Source: Deltaproteobacteria bacterium (GTDB taxonomy: Bacteria; Myxococcota_A; Polyangia; Haliangiales; Haliangiaceae). Taken from it: DNA of 64,000 bases. The stretch is from NCBI GenBank assembly GCA_025353585.1, contig JANXOM010000295.1, positions 21,880 through 85,879 on the forward strand, in the 5' to 3' direction. The stretch's first letter is position 1, and the number at the start of each line of letters is the position of its first letter. This document shows positions 1 to 8,758 of this stretch, one piece after another. A program made the position numbers and the translations under genes. The notes under the pieces were generated by a model. It worked only from the letters and a program-made list of their open reading frames with translations. It did no database searches and was not told the origin of the DNA.

Positions 1-90
1 CGCGCCCGCCTGCGCTAGCGACTACCGTCCGTGGCAACTCGATCAGCCGCGGTGCGACACCCCGCGCTGGGGACAGCGAGCCCTACCCGG

Positions 91-105
91 AGGGGCCTGG
101 CCCCT
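91..105. terminator. GC-rich hairpin downstream of the DTW gene
   Basis: A 7-bp perfect inverted repeat (AGGGGCC / GGCCCCT) lies 14 nt beyond the stop of the minus-strand DTW gene. On the plus strand it is followed by TTTAATT, so it reads better as a terminator for a plus-strand transcript entering from the left than for the minus-strand gene, which gets no U-run. Bases 1-90 hold no gene I can support. Confidence 0.35.
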
Positions 106-118
106 TTAATTCGAGTTG

Positions 119-781
119 TTACAAGTAGTTGACGATGGAATCGCGGGTCAGGCCGGTCGGCAGGCCGCCGACGACCTGATCGGCGGGCAGGGTGCCCCGG
201 AGCCAGAGGGTGCGCGAGACCATGACGCGAAAGATGCCGAGGAGCGCGGCCTCGACAGCCGGGCCCGTCGGGCCCTCGAGCGTCCGGTAGGCGCGCGCGA
301 TCGCCTCGAGGGTGGCGAGGCCCTCGGCCTGCGGCTCGGCGCGCAGGTGATACTCGGACGCGGCCGCGGCGTCGCCGAGGGTCACGCGCGGGAGGGCGGC
401 GAGGCCGGGGACGCGGTGGCCCATCTTTCCCGCCTGCCGCCAGTTGCCGTCCGGCACGACGAGCGTGATCGGGGCGCCGGGCGGGAGCGTGGCGATCGGG
501 ACCGCATCGGCGGCGGGGTAGAGGAGGACGGCGCGCTCGTCCGGCGCGAGCACCGCGGCCGGCAGCGGCTGCGCGCGATCGCCGATGACGCCGACGCGGC
601 TCCCGACCAGCGCGCGCGCGGCGAGGAGGCCGGTGTTCGTCGGCTTGCGCGCCTCGCGATAGTGCACGAGGAGCAAGAGGCGCGTGCGCGTCTCGAGCCG
701 CGGGACCAGCGCGCAGATGCAGAGCGCCGCGTACATCCGGCAGACGGCGCAGCGCCGGTCTGCATGCTCGCGACGGCTCAC
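119..781 (-). CDS. DTW domain protein, probable tRNA-uridine aminocarboxypropyltransferase
   Basis: This 220-residue protein matches the DTW/TapT family, which transfers the aminocarboxypropyl group of SAM to a tRNA uridine (acp3U). The N-terminal zinc-type cysteines are C11, C14, C21 and C23, followed by the family segment around LLLVHYREARKPTNTG. The signature DxTW appears as D111-G-N-W114 in front of RQAGKM, so the Thr is replaced by Asn. The start is GTG at 781, overlapping the stop of the upstream GFA gene (GTGA), which implies translational coupling. It is the last gene of a minus-strand unit. Confidence 0.8.
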   Translation of the reverse strand: MSRREHADRRCAVCRMYAALCICALVPRLETRTRLLLLVHYREARKPTNTGLLAARALVGSRVGVIGDRAQPLPAAVLAPDERAVLLYPAADAVPIATLPPGAPITLVVPDGNWRQAGKMGHRVPGLAALPRVTLGDAAAASEYHLRAEPQAEGLATLEAIARAYRTLEGPTGPAVEAALLGIFRVMVSRTLWLRGTLPADQVVGGLPTGLTRDSIVNYL

Positions 782-1197
782 AGATAGCTGTGTACCGCGG
801 GCGCCGTCGTCCAGTCATCGTGCGCGCCATCGGCGTAGTGGATCGGCGCGGCCGCGAGCTCGGCGTCGCTGGCGTCGTCGAGCGCGCCCAGGTTCACGGC
901 GTAAAAGTCCGCGGTCTCGTACGGGCCGCCGCCCGAGCTGAACGGGCGAACGCCGCATGTGCGGCAGAAGTAGAGGTGCAGGTACGGCTCCGGCTTGCTC
1001 GGCGGCGTGCGCTGGAAGTCGTGCAGCAGCTCGGCGCCGGCGGTGACGCGCAGGGCCCCCTTCCTGGCCATCGCGAACCAGAGGCGGGCCTTCTTGCAGA
1101 AGCGGCAGTTGCAGCGCGTGGTGCCGCCGGCGAGGTCGAGGTCGGCTTCGAACTCGATGGCGCCGCAGGTGCAGCTGCCGTGGAAGGTCTGGGTCAT
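778..1197 (-). CDS. GFA (glutathione-dependent formaldehyde-activating enzyme-like) zinc protein
   Basis: This 139-residue protein has the Mss4-like GFA fold. The cysteines come in the family order: CTCG near residue 9, CNCRFC near 29 and CRTCG near 76. Most GFA proteins of this size are of unknown substrate, so activity on S-hydroxymethylglutathione is only a family-level suggestion. The ATG at 1197 gives the canonical N-terminus. An in-frame ATG at 1230 would add 11 residues and overlap the sigma-factor stop as ATGA, so it is a real alternative. Downstream it overlaps the DTW gene by 4 nt. Confidence 0.8.
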   Translation of the reverse strand: MTQTFHGSCTCGAIEFEADLDLAGGTTRCNCRFCKKARLWFAMARKGALRVTAGAELLHDFQRTPPSKPEPYLHLYFCRTCGVRPFSSGGGPYETADFYAVNLGALDDASDAELAAAPIHYADGAHDDWTTAPAVHSYL

Positions 1198-1226
1198 GCC
1201 GGTAAGAGCGGCCGCCGCGCGAAAAC

Positions 1227-2150
1227 TCATCGGTCCCCGAGACCGAATCTCGCGTGCACCGCCGGCGCGAGGAAGCCGGTCATCTCCGCGATGCGGTCCC
1301 CACGCAGGGTCAGCACGTTCAGCGCGCCGACGCCGAACGCGGGCCCCTGCAGGCACGCAAACGCCAGCTGCGCGTTCGCGCGCATGGGGACCAGCCGCCA
1401 GGCGGTCGCGAACATCTGCTCGCGCATGAACCGTCCGATGGCATCGTGGCCGCGGAACCAGGAGGGGATCGGCGGCATCGAGAAGCGCGCGTCCTCCGTA
1501 AGGAGCGCGAGGATCGCGGGGCCATCGGCGCGTGCCCAGGCATCGGCGAACGCGGTCACGAGCGCGAGCTGCGCAGGGTCGCCGAGCGCGCGCAAGGTCG
1601 CCTGCTGCGAGAGCGGGGGCACGCGGGCCGTCACGGTCGCCCGTGCCCGCTGGAGCGCGCTCGTGACGGCGGCGGTGGTCGTGCCGAGGAGGTCGGCGAG
1701 CTCGTCGGCGGAGAAGCCGAGCACCTCGCAGCTGATCAGCGCGGCCCGCTGCATCGGCGGCAGGTGCTGGAGCGCGACGACGTACGCGAGCTCGACGTGC
1801 ACCCGGCGCGCATAGCTGGCCTCCGGATCGTCGGGATAGGGCTCGAGCCACGGCACCTCCTCCGCCGGCCCCGCGAGGGCCACGCCGGCGGCGGTCGGCT
1901 CCGAGAGCTCGGTCGCGAGGACGCGGCGTGGCCGCTTCGCGAGCAGGCGCAGGCACGCGTTCGTGGCGATGCGGTAGAGCCACGCCCGCAGCGGGGCTCG
2001 ACGCGCGAAGCCGGCGTAGCCCTGCCAGGCGCCGAGCAGCGCGTCCTGGAGCGCGTCATCGGCGTCGTGCACCGAGCCGAGCATCCGGTAGCAGTGCGCG
2101 TGGAGCTCGGCGCGGAGCGGGGCGACCTTCGCCTCGAAGTCATCGGCCAT
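1227..2150 (-). CDS. ECF-type RNA polymerase sigma factor with SnoaL-like C-terminal domain
   Basis: This 307-residue protein has sigma region 2 at about residues 10-75 (HCYRMLGSVHDADDALQDAL) and region 4 at about 140-190 (LPPMQRAALI, then an HTH ending in SALQRAR). A SnoaL/NTF2-like domain follows at about 210-300, in which FADAWARADGPAILALL and WFRGHDAIGRFM are typical. ECF factors of this type use the C-terminal domain to control activity instead of a separate anti-sigma factor, and none is encoded nearby. The start ATG overlaps the stop of the upstream lipoprotein (ATGA at 2149-2152 region), and the stop overlaps a possible GFA start. Confidence 0.9.
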   Translation of the reverse strand: MADDFEAKVAPLRAELHAHCYRMLGSVHDADDALQDALLGAWQGYAGFARRAPLRAWLYRIATNACLRLLAKRPRRVLATELSEPTAAGVALAGPAEEVPWLEPYPDDPEASYARRVHVELAYVVALQHLPPMQRAALISCEVLGFSADELADLLGTTTAAVTSALQRARATVTARVPPLSQQATLRALGDPAQLALVTAFADAWARADGPAILALLTEDARFSMPPIPSWFRGHDAIGRFMREQMFATAWRLVPMRANAQLAFACLQGPAFGVGALNVLTLRGDRIAEMTGFLAPAVHARFGLGDR

Positions 2151-2506
2151 CAGTCGCAGGTGTGCGTGAAGAACGCGATGTAGCAACACGAGCCCGCGGC
2201 GGCGCGACGGGTCTCGAGGGCGCTGAAGCTCGCCACGGGCTGCGGGTACGCCGAGTCCTCGTGGCTCGGGATCGTGCGCGGACAGCCCTCGAACGGCGGC
2301 GCCTGGAACGGCCGGTCGTTGCGCCGGCCCGGCTGACACACCACGTGGTGCGCGAACGCGCACTCGACCTCGGGCGCCGTCGGCTCGGGAAAGCGCGGGT
2401 CGGCGACGGGCGGCGGCGGTACCGATGCGGCGGGCGGCGGCATGACGCGAGCGGGCGCCGGGCCACACGCGAGGAGCAGGCCCAGCACGGACGCGGCGCG
2501 CAGCAC
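2150..2506 (-). CDS. small cysteine-containing lipoprotein
   Basis: This 118-residue protein begins with a lipoprotein signal (LGLLLACG; lipobox Cys at residue 14), then a Pro-rich linker and a domain with CAFAHHVVCQPG and a C-terminal CCYIAFFTHTC. The paired cysteines suggest a disulphide-bonded exported domain. I do not recognise the family. The start is GTG at 2506, 6 nt downstream of a TACCGT box, so it may head its own leaderless transcript. Its stop overlaps the sigma-factor start by 4 nt, so lipoprotein and sigma factor are probably co-translated. Confidence 0.7.
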   Translation of the reverse strand: MLRAASVLGLLLACGPAPARVMPPPAASVPPPPVADPRFPEPTAPEVECAFAHHVVCQPGRRNDRPFQAPPFEGCPRTIPSHEDSAYPQPVASFSALETRRAAAGSCCYIAFFTHTCD

Positions 2507-2512
2507 CCCCCG

Positions 2513-2518
2513 ACGGTA
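2513..2518 (-). promoter_or_regulatory. TANNNT -10 box (TACCGT) before the 2506 lipoprotein start
   Basis: TACCGT on the minus strand lies 6 nt before the GTG start at 2506, compatible with a leaderless transcript starting at or near the GTG. No clear -35 element is visible. Confidence 0.4.
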
Positions 2519-4048
2519 TCAGTGCGCGCCGGCCGGCGGCGGGCCCGGCTTTGGCTTCTTGAGCAGCGCGACCATGAACAGGCCGCACAGGATCGCGATC
2601 GTGGTCAGGCGGAAGCCGTCCTCGAACGAGAGGACCATCGACTGCGTGCGCACCTGGTTGGCGATGCCGAGGATCGGGTCGATGGCGCCGTGCGCGGCGA
2701 GCTGCATCTGCGACGCGGAGTCGTAGATGTTGATGTGCTCGCCGAGGCTCGTGCTGTGCCGGGCGATGCCGTTCGCCACGACCGTGCCCATCCACGCCGT
2801 GCCGAGGGAGCCGCCGAGCTCGCGCGTCAGGTTGAAGAGGCCCGTCGCGTTGCCGCGCTGATGCTGCGGGAGATCCGAGAGCGCCGCGACGCTCACGGGG
2901 ATGAAGATGAAGCCGAGGCCGAGGGAGCGGATGAGGTTCGGCATCAGGAGGTGGAAGAAGTCCGCGTCCTGCGTCAGGTGAGTGGCCGTGAACTGCGACA
3001 GCGTCACGACGGCCACGCCGAGGAGGAGCATGAGGCGCGCGTCGACCTTGCCCATGAAGCGACCGATGAGCGGCATCAGCAGCACCTGGCCCGCGCCCGC
3101 GTAGAGAAAGATCGTGCCGATCTGCAGCGCGGTGTAGTGCATCACCGAGCCGCAGTAGAGCGAGAACAGGTAGCTCGTCCCGAACAGCGCGAGGCCCGTC
3201 AGGAAGTTCAGGCCGGTGCCGGCGGTGTAGCTGCGGTTCTTGAACACGCGCAGATCCACGACGGGGTTGTCCGTCTCGAGCTCGTAGATGATGAACGTCA
3301 CGAGCGACGTGGCCGCGACCGCGCCGAGCGCGAGGATCAGGTTGCTGTCGCCCCAGCCCTCGCGATTGCCCTCCTCGAGGCAGTACTGGAGGCTCGCCAT
3401 GCCGACGGCGAGGAGGCCGATGCCGACCTTGTCGATGGGCTTCGTGTCGGGCACGAACCCCGGCTCCTTGATGACGCGCGGGATCGCGAACGCCACGGCG
3501 AGGCCGATCGGAACGTTGACGAGGAAGACCCAGTGCCAGCTCGCCCACTCGATGAGGTAGCCGCCGATCGTCGGACCGAGGAGCGGGCCCGTGATCGCGC
3601 CGAGGCCGAAGAGCGCGGCCGCCATGCCGTGCTGCGCGCGCGGGTAGCGCGAGAACAGGATCGCCTGCGACGTCGGGATGATCGCGCCGCCGCCCATGCC
3701 CTGCAGCACGCGGAACACGACGAGCGCGGGCAGGTTCCACGCGGTGCCGCACAGCGCGCTCGCGATCGTGAAGATGAGGACCGAGGTGGCGTAGTACCGG
3801 CGAAAGCCGAACCGGCGCTGCAGCCAGCCCGTCATCGGGATGACGACGATGTTCGCCATCATGTAGCCCGTCGAGACCCAGCCGATCTGATCGATCGGCG
3901 TCCCGAAGCTCGCGCGGATGTCGGACAGCGCGACGTTGATGATCGAGATATCGACCGTCGCCATGAGCGCGGCGGCCATCACGAGGATCGTGATCGCGGC
4001 CTTGCTGCCCTGGATCGGGCCTTCGTTGGGGACGGGGGGGCCGGCCAT
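2519..4048 (-). CDS. DHA2-family (EmrB/QacA-like) MFS multidrug efflux transporter
   Basis: This 509-residue inner-membrane protein is the usual length for the 14-helix DHA2 drug:H+ antiporters. Visible family features are the helix-1 segment with SIINVALSDI, GWVSTGYMMANIVVIPMTGWL in helices 2-3, FRVLQGMGGGAIIPTSQAIL (motif C region of helices 4-5) and GPLLGPTIGGYL. The gene starts 10 nt after the stop of the membrane-fusion-protein gene, so the two form a tripartite-pump operon. No TolC-like outer-membrane gene is in the window. Substrate cannot be predicted. Confidence 0.92.
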   Translation of the reverse strand: MAGPPVPNEGPIQGSKAAITILVMAAALMATVDISIINVALSDIRASFGTPIDQIGWVSTGYMMANIVVIPMTGWLQRRFGFRRYYATSVLIFTIASALCGTAWNLPALVVFRVLQGMGGGAIIPTSQAILFSRYPRAQHGMAAALFGLGAITGPLLGPTIGGYLIEWASWHWVFLVNVPIGLAVAFAIPRVIKEPGFVPDTKPIDKVGIGLLAVGMASLQYCLEEGNREGWGDSNLILALGAVAATSLVTFIIYELETDNPVVDLRVFKNRSYTAGTGLNFLTGLALFGTSYLFSLYCGSVMHYTALQIGTIFLYAGAGQVLLMPLIGRFMGKVDARLMLLLGVAVVTLSQFTATHLTQDADFFHLLMPNLIRSLGLGFIFIPVSVAALSDLPQHQRGNATGLFNLTRELGGSLGTAWMGTVVANGIARHSTSLGEHINIYDSASQMQLAAHGAIDPILGIANQVRTQSMVLSFEDGFRLTTIAILCGLFMVALLKKPKPGPPPAGAH

Positions 4049-4058
4049 AAATCGCCGC

Positions 4059-5270
4059 CTACTTCGTGTGAATGACGACTTCGGCGCTCATGCCCGGACG
4101 GAGCATCTTGGCGTCGGTGCGCTTGTCGAGGACGATCTTCACCGGCACGCGCTGCGTGACCTTCGTGAAGTTACCCGACGCGTTCTCCGGCGGGAGCAGC
4201 GAGAACCGCGAGCCCGTGCCGGCGGCGATCGAGTCCACGTGCCCGGCGAACGTGCCGTCGAACGAGTCGATCTCGATCTCGGCGGTCTGTCCGGCCTTGA
4301 TGTCCTTGAGCTGCGTCTCCTTGAGGTTCGCCACGACCCACGTATCTCCGAGATCGACGACCGCCATCAGCGGCCGCTCGGGGCCGACGATCTGACCCGG
4401 CTCGACGTTCCGCTTCGCGATGTTGCCCGCGATCTCCGCGCGCACCTTCGTGTAGTCGACATCGAGCTGGGCGCGATCGACGGCCGTCTGCGCCTGCGCG
4501 ACCTTTGCCTCGGCGAGCGCGACTTGCGCCTTTGCCGACTCGAGCTGCTCGTCGACCGTCGACGCCGCGAGCAGGCGGCCCTGTGCCGTCTCCACGCTGC
4601 CGGAGGAGTTGCTGCGGTTCGCCATCGCGCTCGCGAGGCGCGCGTTCGCCTCGGAGAGCATCGCCTGCGCCTGCTCGTCGACGGCCACCTTGGCGTCGAC
4701 CTCGTTCTGGGCGACCGCCCCCGCCGCGTGGAGCTTCTCGGCGCGCGCGCGATCGATCTGCGCGAGCTGCACGCGCGACTTCGCCGCGACGATGTCGGCC
4801 TTGGCCTGATCGATGAGCGCGTTCGTGCTGCCGCTGGAGGCCGCCGCGATCGTGACGCCGCCCTTGGCCGCGACGAGGTTCGCCTTCGCCGTCTTGTCGG
4901 TCAGCGCGAGCTGCGTCTGCGCCGCGTGGAGCGTGGCGTTCGTCGCCGCGAGGTCGGCCCGCACCGAGGCGAGGCGGACCTGCTGGTCGCGGTCGTCCAG
5001 CTCGACGAGCACCTGGCCGACCGTCACCGCCTCGTTGTCCGAGACATCGACCTTCTTCACCTGGCCCGCGATGCGCGGGGCGACCGATTGCACGTGCGCC
5101 TCGACCTGGGCGTCATCGGTCGTCTCCTTGCCGAGGCGCGTGAAGTAGATCGCGGTGGCGACGCCGCTCGCGACGACGAGGAGCCCGAGGAACACGAACG
5201 GCGCGCGCTTCCGCTTCGCGACTGGGGCAGTTTGGACGACGGGGAGAGGAGCTGCAGCGACCACGGCCAT
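4059..5270 (-). CDS. HlyD/EmrA-family membrane fusion protein of the efflux pump
   Basis: A protein of about 403 residues with one N-terminal membrane helix (about 24-42), an HlyD biotinyl-lipoyl-like half (TTDDAQVEAHV near 50, VDVSDNEAVTVGQVLVELDDRDQQV near 75), a long Ala-rich coiled-coil hairpin (about 100-265), and the returning barrel (VRAEIAGNIAKRNVEPGQIV, then LRPGMSAEVVI near the end). It links the MFS pump to an outer-membrane channel. The ATG at 5270 is preferred; an in-frame ATG at 5303 would add 11 residues. Located directly upstream of the transporter gene on the same strand. Confidence 0.9.
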   Translation of the reverse strand: MAVVAAAPLPVVQTAPVAKRKRAPFVFLGLLVVASGVATAIYFTRLGKETTDDAQVEAHVQSVAPRIAGQVKKVDVSDNEAVTVGQVLVELDDRDQQVRLASVRADLAATNATLHAAQTQLALTDKTAKANLVAAKGGVTIAAASSGSTNALIDQAKADIVAAKSRVQLAQIDRARAEKLHAAGAVAQNEVDAKVAVDEQAQAMLSEANARLASAMANRSNSSGSVETAQGRLLAASTVDEQLESAKAQVALAEAKVAQAQTAVDRAQLDVDYTKVRAEIAGNIAKRNVEPGQIVGPERPLMAVVDLGDTWVVANLKETQLKDIKAGQTAEIEIDSFDGTFAGHVDSIAAGTGSRFSLLPPENASGNFTKVTQRVPVKIVLDKRTDAKMLRPGMSAEVVIHTK

Positions 5271-5395
5271 AGAGTTAGCACGCGTGTGCACGGTGGGGGC
5301 CAATCGCCACTGCGTCCCGGCGCCGCGAGGCGCGTCGCGGCGGCCGTGCGCTGTCGGAACCCCGACATGCGTCGTCGATCCCGACTGGATCGGAC

Positions 5396-5401
5396 TAGAA
5401 T
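5396..5401 (+). promoter_or_regulatory. TANNNT -10 box (TAGAAT) before the 5410 start
   Basis: TAGAAT lies 8 nt before the ATG at 5410 in the 139-nt divergent spacer with the efflux operon. It is close to the TATAAT consensus and supports the 5410 start over upstream in-frame starts. Confidence 0.45.
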
Positions 5402-5409
5402 CGCCGACG

Positions 5410-6399
5410 ATGGCCGACGACGCGAGAGTGGAGAGTGAGGGCTTCTACGAGATGCTGTGGGACTGTCCCCACTGCGAGACCAAGGGGCTCTTCGGCAAGA
5501 CCCAGCGGCACTGCCCCGAGTGTGGGGCGCCGCAGGACGCGAGCACGCGCTACTTCCCGACGCCCGATCAGCAGAAGCTCGTCGTCGGGCACGTGTACGA
5601 GGGCGCCGACGCGAGCTGTCCCGCGTGCACCGCGCCGCAGTCCGCGCGCGCGAAGAACTGCACGCAGTGCGGCTCGCCGATGGACGGGAGCCAGCAGGTG
5701 CGCGAGGCGATCGACCGGAGCGTGGCCGCGGCGCAGGCCGGGGCGCGCACCGTGGCCGCGCAGCACAGGCGACGGCGGTGGCCGATCTTCGCGGCCGTCA
5801 GCGCGGTCGTGGTCGCGCTCGGCGTCGCGATCTGGTTCCTGTTCATCCGCACGCATCACGGCGAGGTCACGATCACCGGGCATCGCTGGGCGCGCACCAT
5901 CGCCATCGAGCAGTTCGGCGATCAGCACCACGAGGCGTGGCGCGACGCCGTGCCCGCCTCGGCGTCGTTCCCGACCTGCTTCCGCAAGCAGCGCACCACG
6001 CGGCAGGTCCCCGACGGCGAGGAGTGCCACTCCGAGCGCAAGGACAAGAAGGACGGCACGTTCGAGCAGGTCCGCAAGTGCACGCCGAAAACGCGCAGCG
6101 AGGGCATCGACGACGACTGGTGCTCGTACACGCTGCGCGAGTGGGCGAAGATCAGCGAGGAGAAGGCGAGCGGCGCCGGCCTCGCCCCGGCCTGGCCCGC
6201 CGTCACGCTCGCGGTCGACACGCCGGCGACCTTCGGCGCGCGTCGCCAGGGGCATCGCGGCGAGACCCTGACGCTCGACTTCGGCCCCGATGACGCGTGC
6301 GATGTGCCCGACGCGATCTGGCGCAAGTACGCCGACGGCGCGCGGGCCAAGGTCGACCTCCGCGCCCGCTCCGGCGGCGTGGTCTGCGACTCTCTCTAG
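5410..6399 (+). CDS. double zinc-ribbon single-pass membrane protein, function unknown
   Basis: This 329-residue protein carries two zinc ribbons before the membrane (C19, C22, C35, C38 and C70, C73, C84, C87), a basic stretch and one helix at about 125-147. The C-terminal ~180 residues would be outside the cytoplasm and contain several cysteines (EECHSERK, CTPKT, DDWCSYTL). The architecture suggests cytoplasmic metal or nucleic-acid binding coupled to an exported domain, but I do not recognise the family. The start was chosen because it follows a TAGAAT box and precedes the first zinc ribbon. It is convergent with ppk1. Confidence 0.75.
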   Translation: MADDARVESEGFYEMLWDCPHCETKGLFGKTQRHCPECGAPQDASTRYFPTPDQQKLVVGHVYEGADASCPACTAPQSARAKNCTQCGSPMDGSQQVREAIDRSVAAAQAGARTVAAQHRRRRWPIFAAVSAVVVALGVAIWFLFIRTHHGEVTITGHRWARTIAIEQFGDQHHEAWRDAVPASASFPTCFRKQRTTRQVPDGEECHSERKDKKDGTFEQVRKCTPKTRSEGIDDDWCSYTLREWAKISEEKASGAGLAPAWPAVTLAVDTPATFGARRQGHRGETLTLDFGPDDACDVPDAIWRKYADGARAKVDLRARSGGVVCDSL

Positions 6400-6408
6400 C
6401 GCGGCCGC

Positions 6409-8691
6409 CTACGTGCGCCGACGCGCCGAGCCGGCCTGCACCTTGCGCCGCCGGAGCCGCGTCGACTCCTTGAGCCGGCGGTCGGTGCGCTCGATCATCT
6501 GCTGCTGGCTGTGCTTCGCGCCCGCGCCGTTGCGCTGCACGTAGCTGCCATCGCTCCGCATGTCCCACGCGCCGCGCTGATCGGTGAGCTGCGTGTCGAG
6601 CAGGTAGCGCAGCTCGCTCTGCAGGCGCGGATCCTCGATCGGCACGAGCACCTCGACGCGCTTCTCGAGGTTGCGCTGCATCGCGTCCGCCGACCCGATA
6701 TAGTACTCGGGCTTGCCGCCGTTCGCGAAGTAGTAGATCCGGCCGTGCTCGAGGAAGCGGCCGATGACGCTGACGACCTTGACCGTCGGGCTCACGCCGT
6801 CGAGGCCGGGCCGCAGCCGGCACGTGTCGCGTACGATCAGGTCGATCGTCACGCCGCGCTGCGAGGCGCGGTAGAGCGCGCGCACGATGTCCACGTCCTC
6901 GAGCGCGTTGAGCTTCCACTGGATGTGGCCGCGCTCGCCGGCGCCCTGCAGCGCGATCTCGCGGTCGATCTTCTCGAGCAGGGCCTGCTTGAGCATCTTC
7001 GGGGCGGCGAGGAGCTTCGTGTACTTGCGGCGCGGCTTGTAGCCGGTCGTCAGGTAGTTGAAGAGCTCGGTCAGGTCGCGGCCGAGCGCGTCGTCGCACG
7101 TGAACAGGCCGACGTCCGTGTACAGGCGCGCCGTGCCGGCGTGGTAGTTGCCGGTCGCGACGTGCGCGTACCGGCGCAGCCCGTCGAAGTCCTGGCGGAC
7201 GACGAGGATGATCTTCGTGTGCGTCTTGAGCCCGACGACGCCGTACGTGACGTGGATGCCCGCGCGCTCCATGCGCGACGCCCACTTGATGTTGGCCTCC
7301 TCGTCGAAGCGCGCCTTGAGCTCCAGCACCACCGCGCACTGCTTGCCGTTCTTCGCCGCGCGCACGAGGTGGCGGATGACCTCGGAGTCGCGCGAGGTCC
7401 GGTACAGGGTCATCTTGATCGCGCGAACCTTGGGGTCATCCGACGCCTCCCGCAGGAACCGCTCCACCGACTGGTGGAACGACTCGTACGGGTGCTGGAC
7501 CATCAGGCTCTTCGCGTCGCGGATCGCGTGGAAGATGCTGCCGTCGGAGAGGAAGTCGATCGGCTGCGCCGGGACGTGGGGCGCGTCGTGGAGCTCGGGG
7601 ATGTCGAGCAGCGCGATCTCCATGACGTCGCGCTGGCCGAGCATGCCTTCCGCCTCGAAGACGTCGCTCTGCTCGTCGAGACCGAGCTCGGCGGCGATCC
7701 GGCCGCGCAGCAGCGGCGCCATGTTGCGGTCGACCTGCAGCCGGACCACGGGCGCGAAGCGGCGCTGCCGCAGCTCGAGCTCGATCATCTCGAGCAGGTC
7801 GTCGGCGTCCTCCTCGGTGCTCTCCGTGATCGCGTTGCGCGTGACGCGGAAGACCGAGCACGCCTCGATCTCCATGCCCGGGAACAGGAGGTCGAGGTTG
7901 TTCGCCATCACGTCGGCGAGGTCGACGAACGTGCGCGTGTTGCCGAGGCGGACAAAGCGCTGCGTGCCGCCGCCGATCGGCACCTTGACGCGCGCGAGCA
8001 AGGACTCGCTGTCGTTCGAGTAGCGCAGCGAGACGAGCAGGTTCAGCGACAGGTTCGAGACGAACGGAAACGGGTGGGCCGGATCCATCGCCTGCGGCGT
8101 GACGAGCGGGAAGATGTTGCGCAGGTAGAACTCGCGGACCCACGCCTGCTGCGTGACGTCGAGCTCCTTGAACGGCGCGATCCACACGCCGAGGCCGCGC
8201 AGGTCGGCGAGGATCTTCTCGTAGACCGCGACCTTCTTCTTCTCGAGCGCCGTGATGAGCTCGAGGCAATCGACGATCTGCTGCGCGGGCGTGCGCCCGT
8301 CCGGCGTCACCGAGAGGACCTGCGCGCCGACCTGCTGCTTGAGGCCGCCGATGCGCTTCTGGAAGAACTCGTCGATGTTGGAGCTGACGATCGAGACGAA
8401 CTTCATCCGCTCGAGGAGCGGGACGCGGTCGTCCTCGGCCTCGTGCAACACGCGCCAGCAGAAGTTCAGGTACGTCAGCTCGCGGTTGAGGTAGAGCTCG
8501 GGCGAGCCGAGGTCCGTCGGGATCGCGTCGCCGATGCCCGGCGCGGGCGGCGTGCGGCCGATGACCTCGATGTGGCGCAGCGACGGGCGGTTCGGCGGCA
8601 CGGCGTCGGGTGCCGCGCCATCGGGGACCAGCTCGAGGCGATGCAGGCCCGAGACATCCGGAGGAATCGTGACAGGACGTTCAACCGGCAT
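6409..8691 (-). CDS. ppk1: polyphosphate kinase 1
   Basis: This 760-residue protein catalyses reversible transfer of the ATP gamma-phosphate to polyphosphate. The PPK1 domains follow in order: an N domain beginning at YLNRELTYLNFCWRVL (about 67), a head domain, and two phospholipase-D-like catalytic domains. The phosphorylated His is H491 in GLKTHTKI and the second conserved His lies in GRFLEHGRIYYF. The N-terminus is about 60 residues longer than in the enterobacterial enzyme, and the basic C-terminal tail (from about 720) also looks extra. A TATACT box 9 nt before the ATG suggests a leaderless mRNA. Confidence 0.97.
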   Translation of the reverse strand: MPVERPVTIPPDVSGLHRLELVPDGAAPDAVPPNRPSLRHIEVIGRTPPAPGIGDAIPTDLGSPELYLNRELTYLNFCWRVLHEAEDDRVPLLERMKFVSIVSSNIDEFFQKRIGGLKQQVGAQVLSVTPDGRTPAQQIVDCLELITALEKKKVAVYEKILADLRGLGVWIAPFKELDVTQQAWVREFYLRNIFPLVTPQAMDPAHPFPFVSNLSLNLLVSLRYSNDSESLLARVKVPIGGGTQRFVRLGNTRTFVDLADVMANNLDLLFPGMEIEACSVFRVTRNAITESTEEDADDLLEMIELELRQRRFAPVVRLQVDRNMAPLLRGRIAAELGLDEQSDVFEAEGMLGQRDVMEIALLDIPELHDAPHVPAQPIDFLSDGSIFHAIRDAKSLMVQHPYESFHQSVERFLREASDDPKVRAIKMTLYRTSRDSEVIRHLVRAAKNGKQCAVVLELKARFDEEANIKWASRMERAGIHVTYGVVGLKTHTKIILVVRQDFDGLRRYAHVATGNYHAGTARLYTDVGLFTCDDALGRDLTELFNYLTTGYKPRRKYTKLLAAPKMLKQALLEKIDREIALQGAGERGHIQWKLNALEDVDIVRALYRASQRGVTIDLIVRDTCRLRPGLDGVSPTVKVVSVIGRFLEHGRIYYFANGGKPEYYIGSADAMQRNLEKRVEVLVPIEDPRLQSELRYLLDTQLTDQRGAWDMRSDGSYVQRNGAGAKHSQQQMIERTDRRLKESTRLRRRKVQAGSARRRT

Positions 8692-8700
8692 CGGTCAGAT

Positions 8701-8706
8701 AGTATA
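8701..8706 (-). promoter_or_regulatory. TATACT -10 box of ppk1
   Basis: TATACT on the minus strand is 9 nt from the ppk1 ATG and one base from the sigma-70 consensus. A 6-bp inverted repeat (CGGCGT-TAC-ACGCCG, 8722-8736) sits just upstream, where a regulator or the end of the 8759 gene transcript could lie. Confidence 0.45.
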
Positions 8707-8758
8707 GCGCCCCCGTGACGGCGGCGTTACACGCCGGACCGGTTGGATCAGCGAGTGA

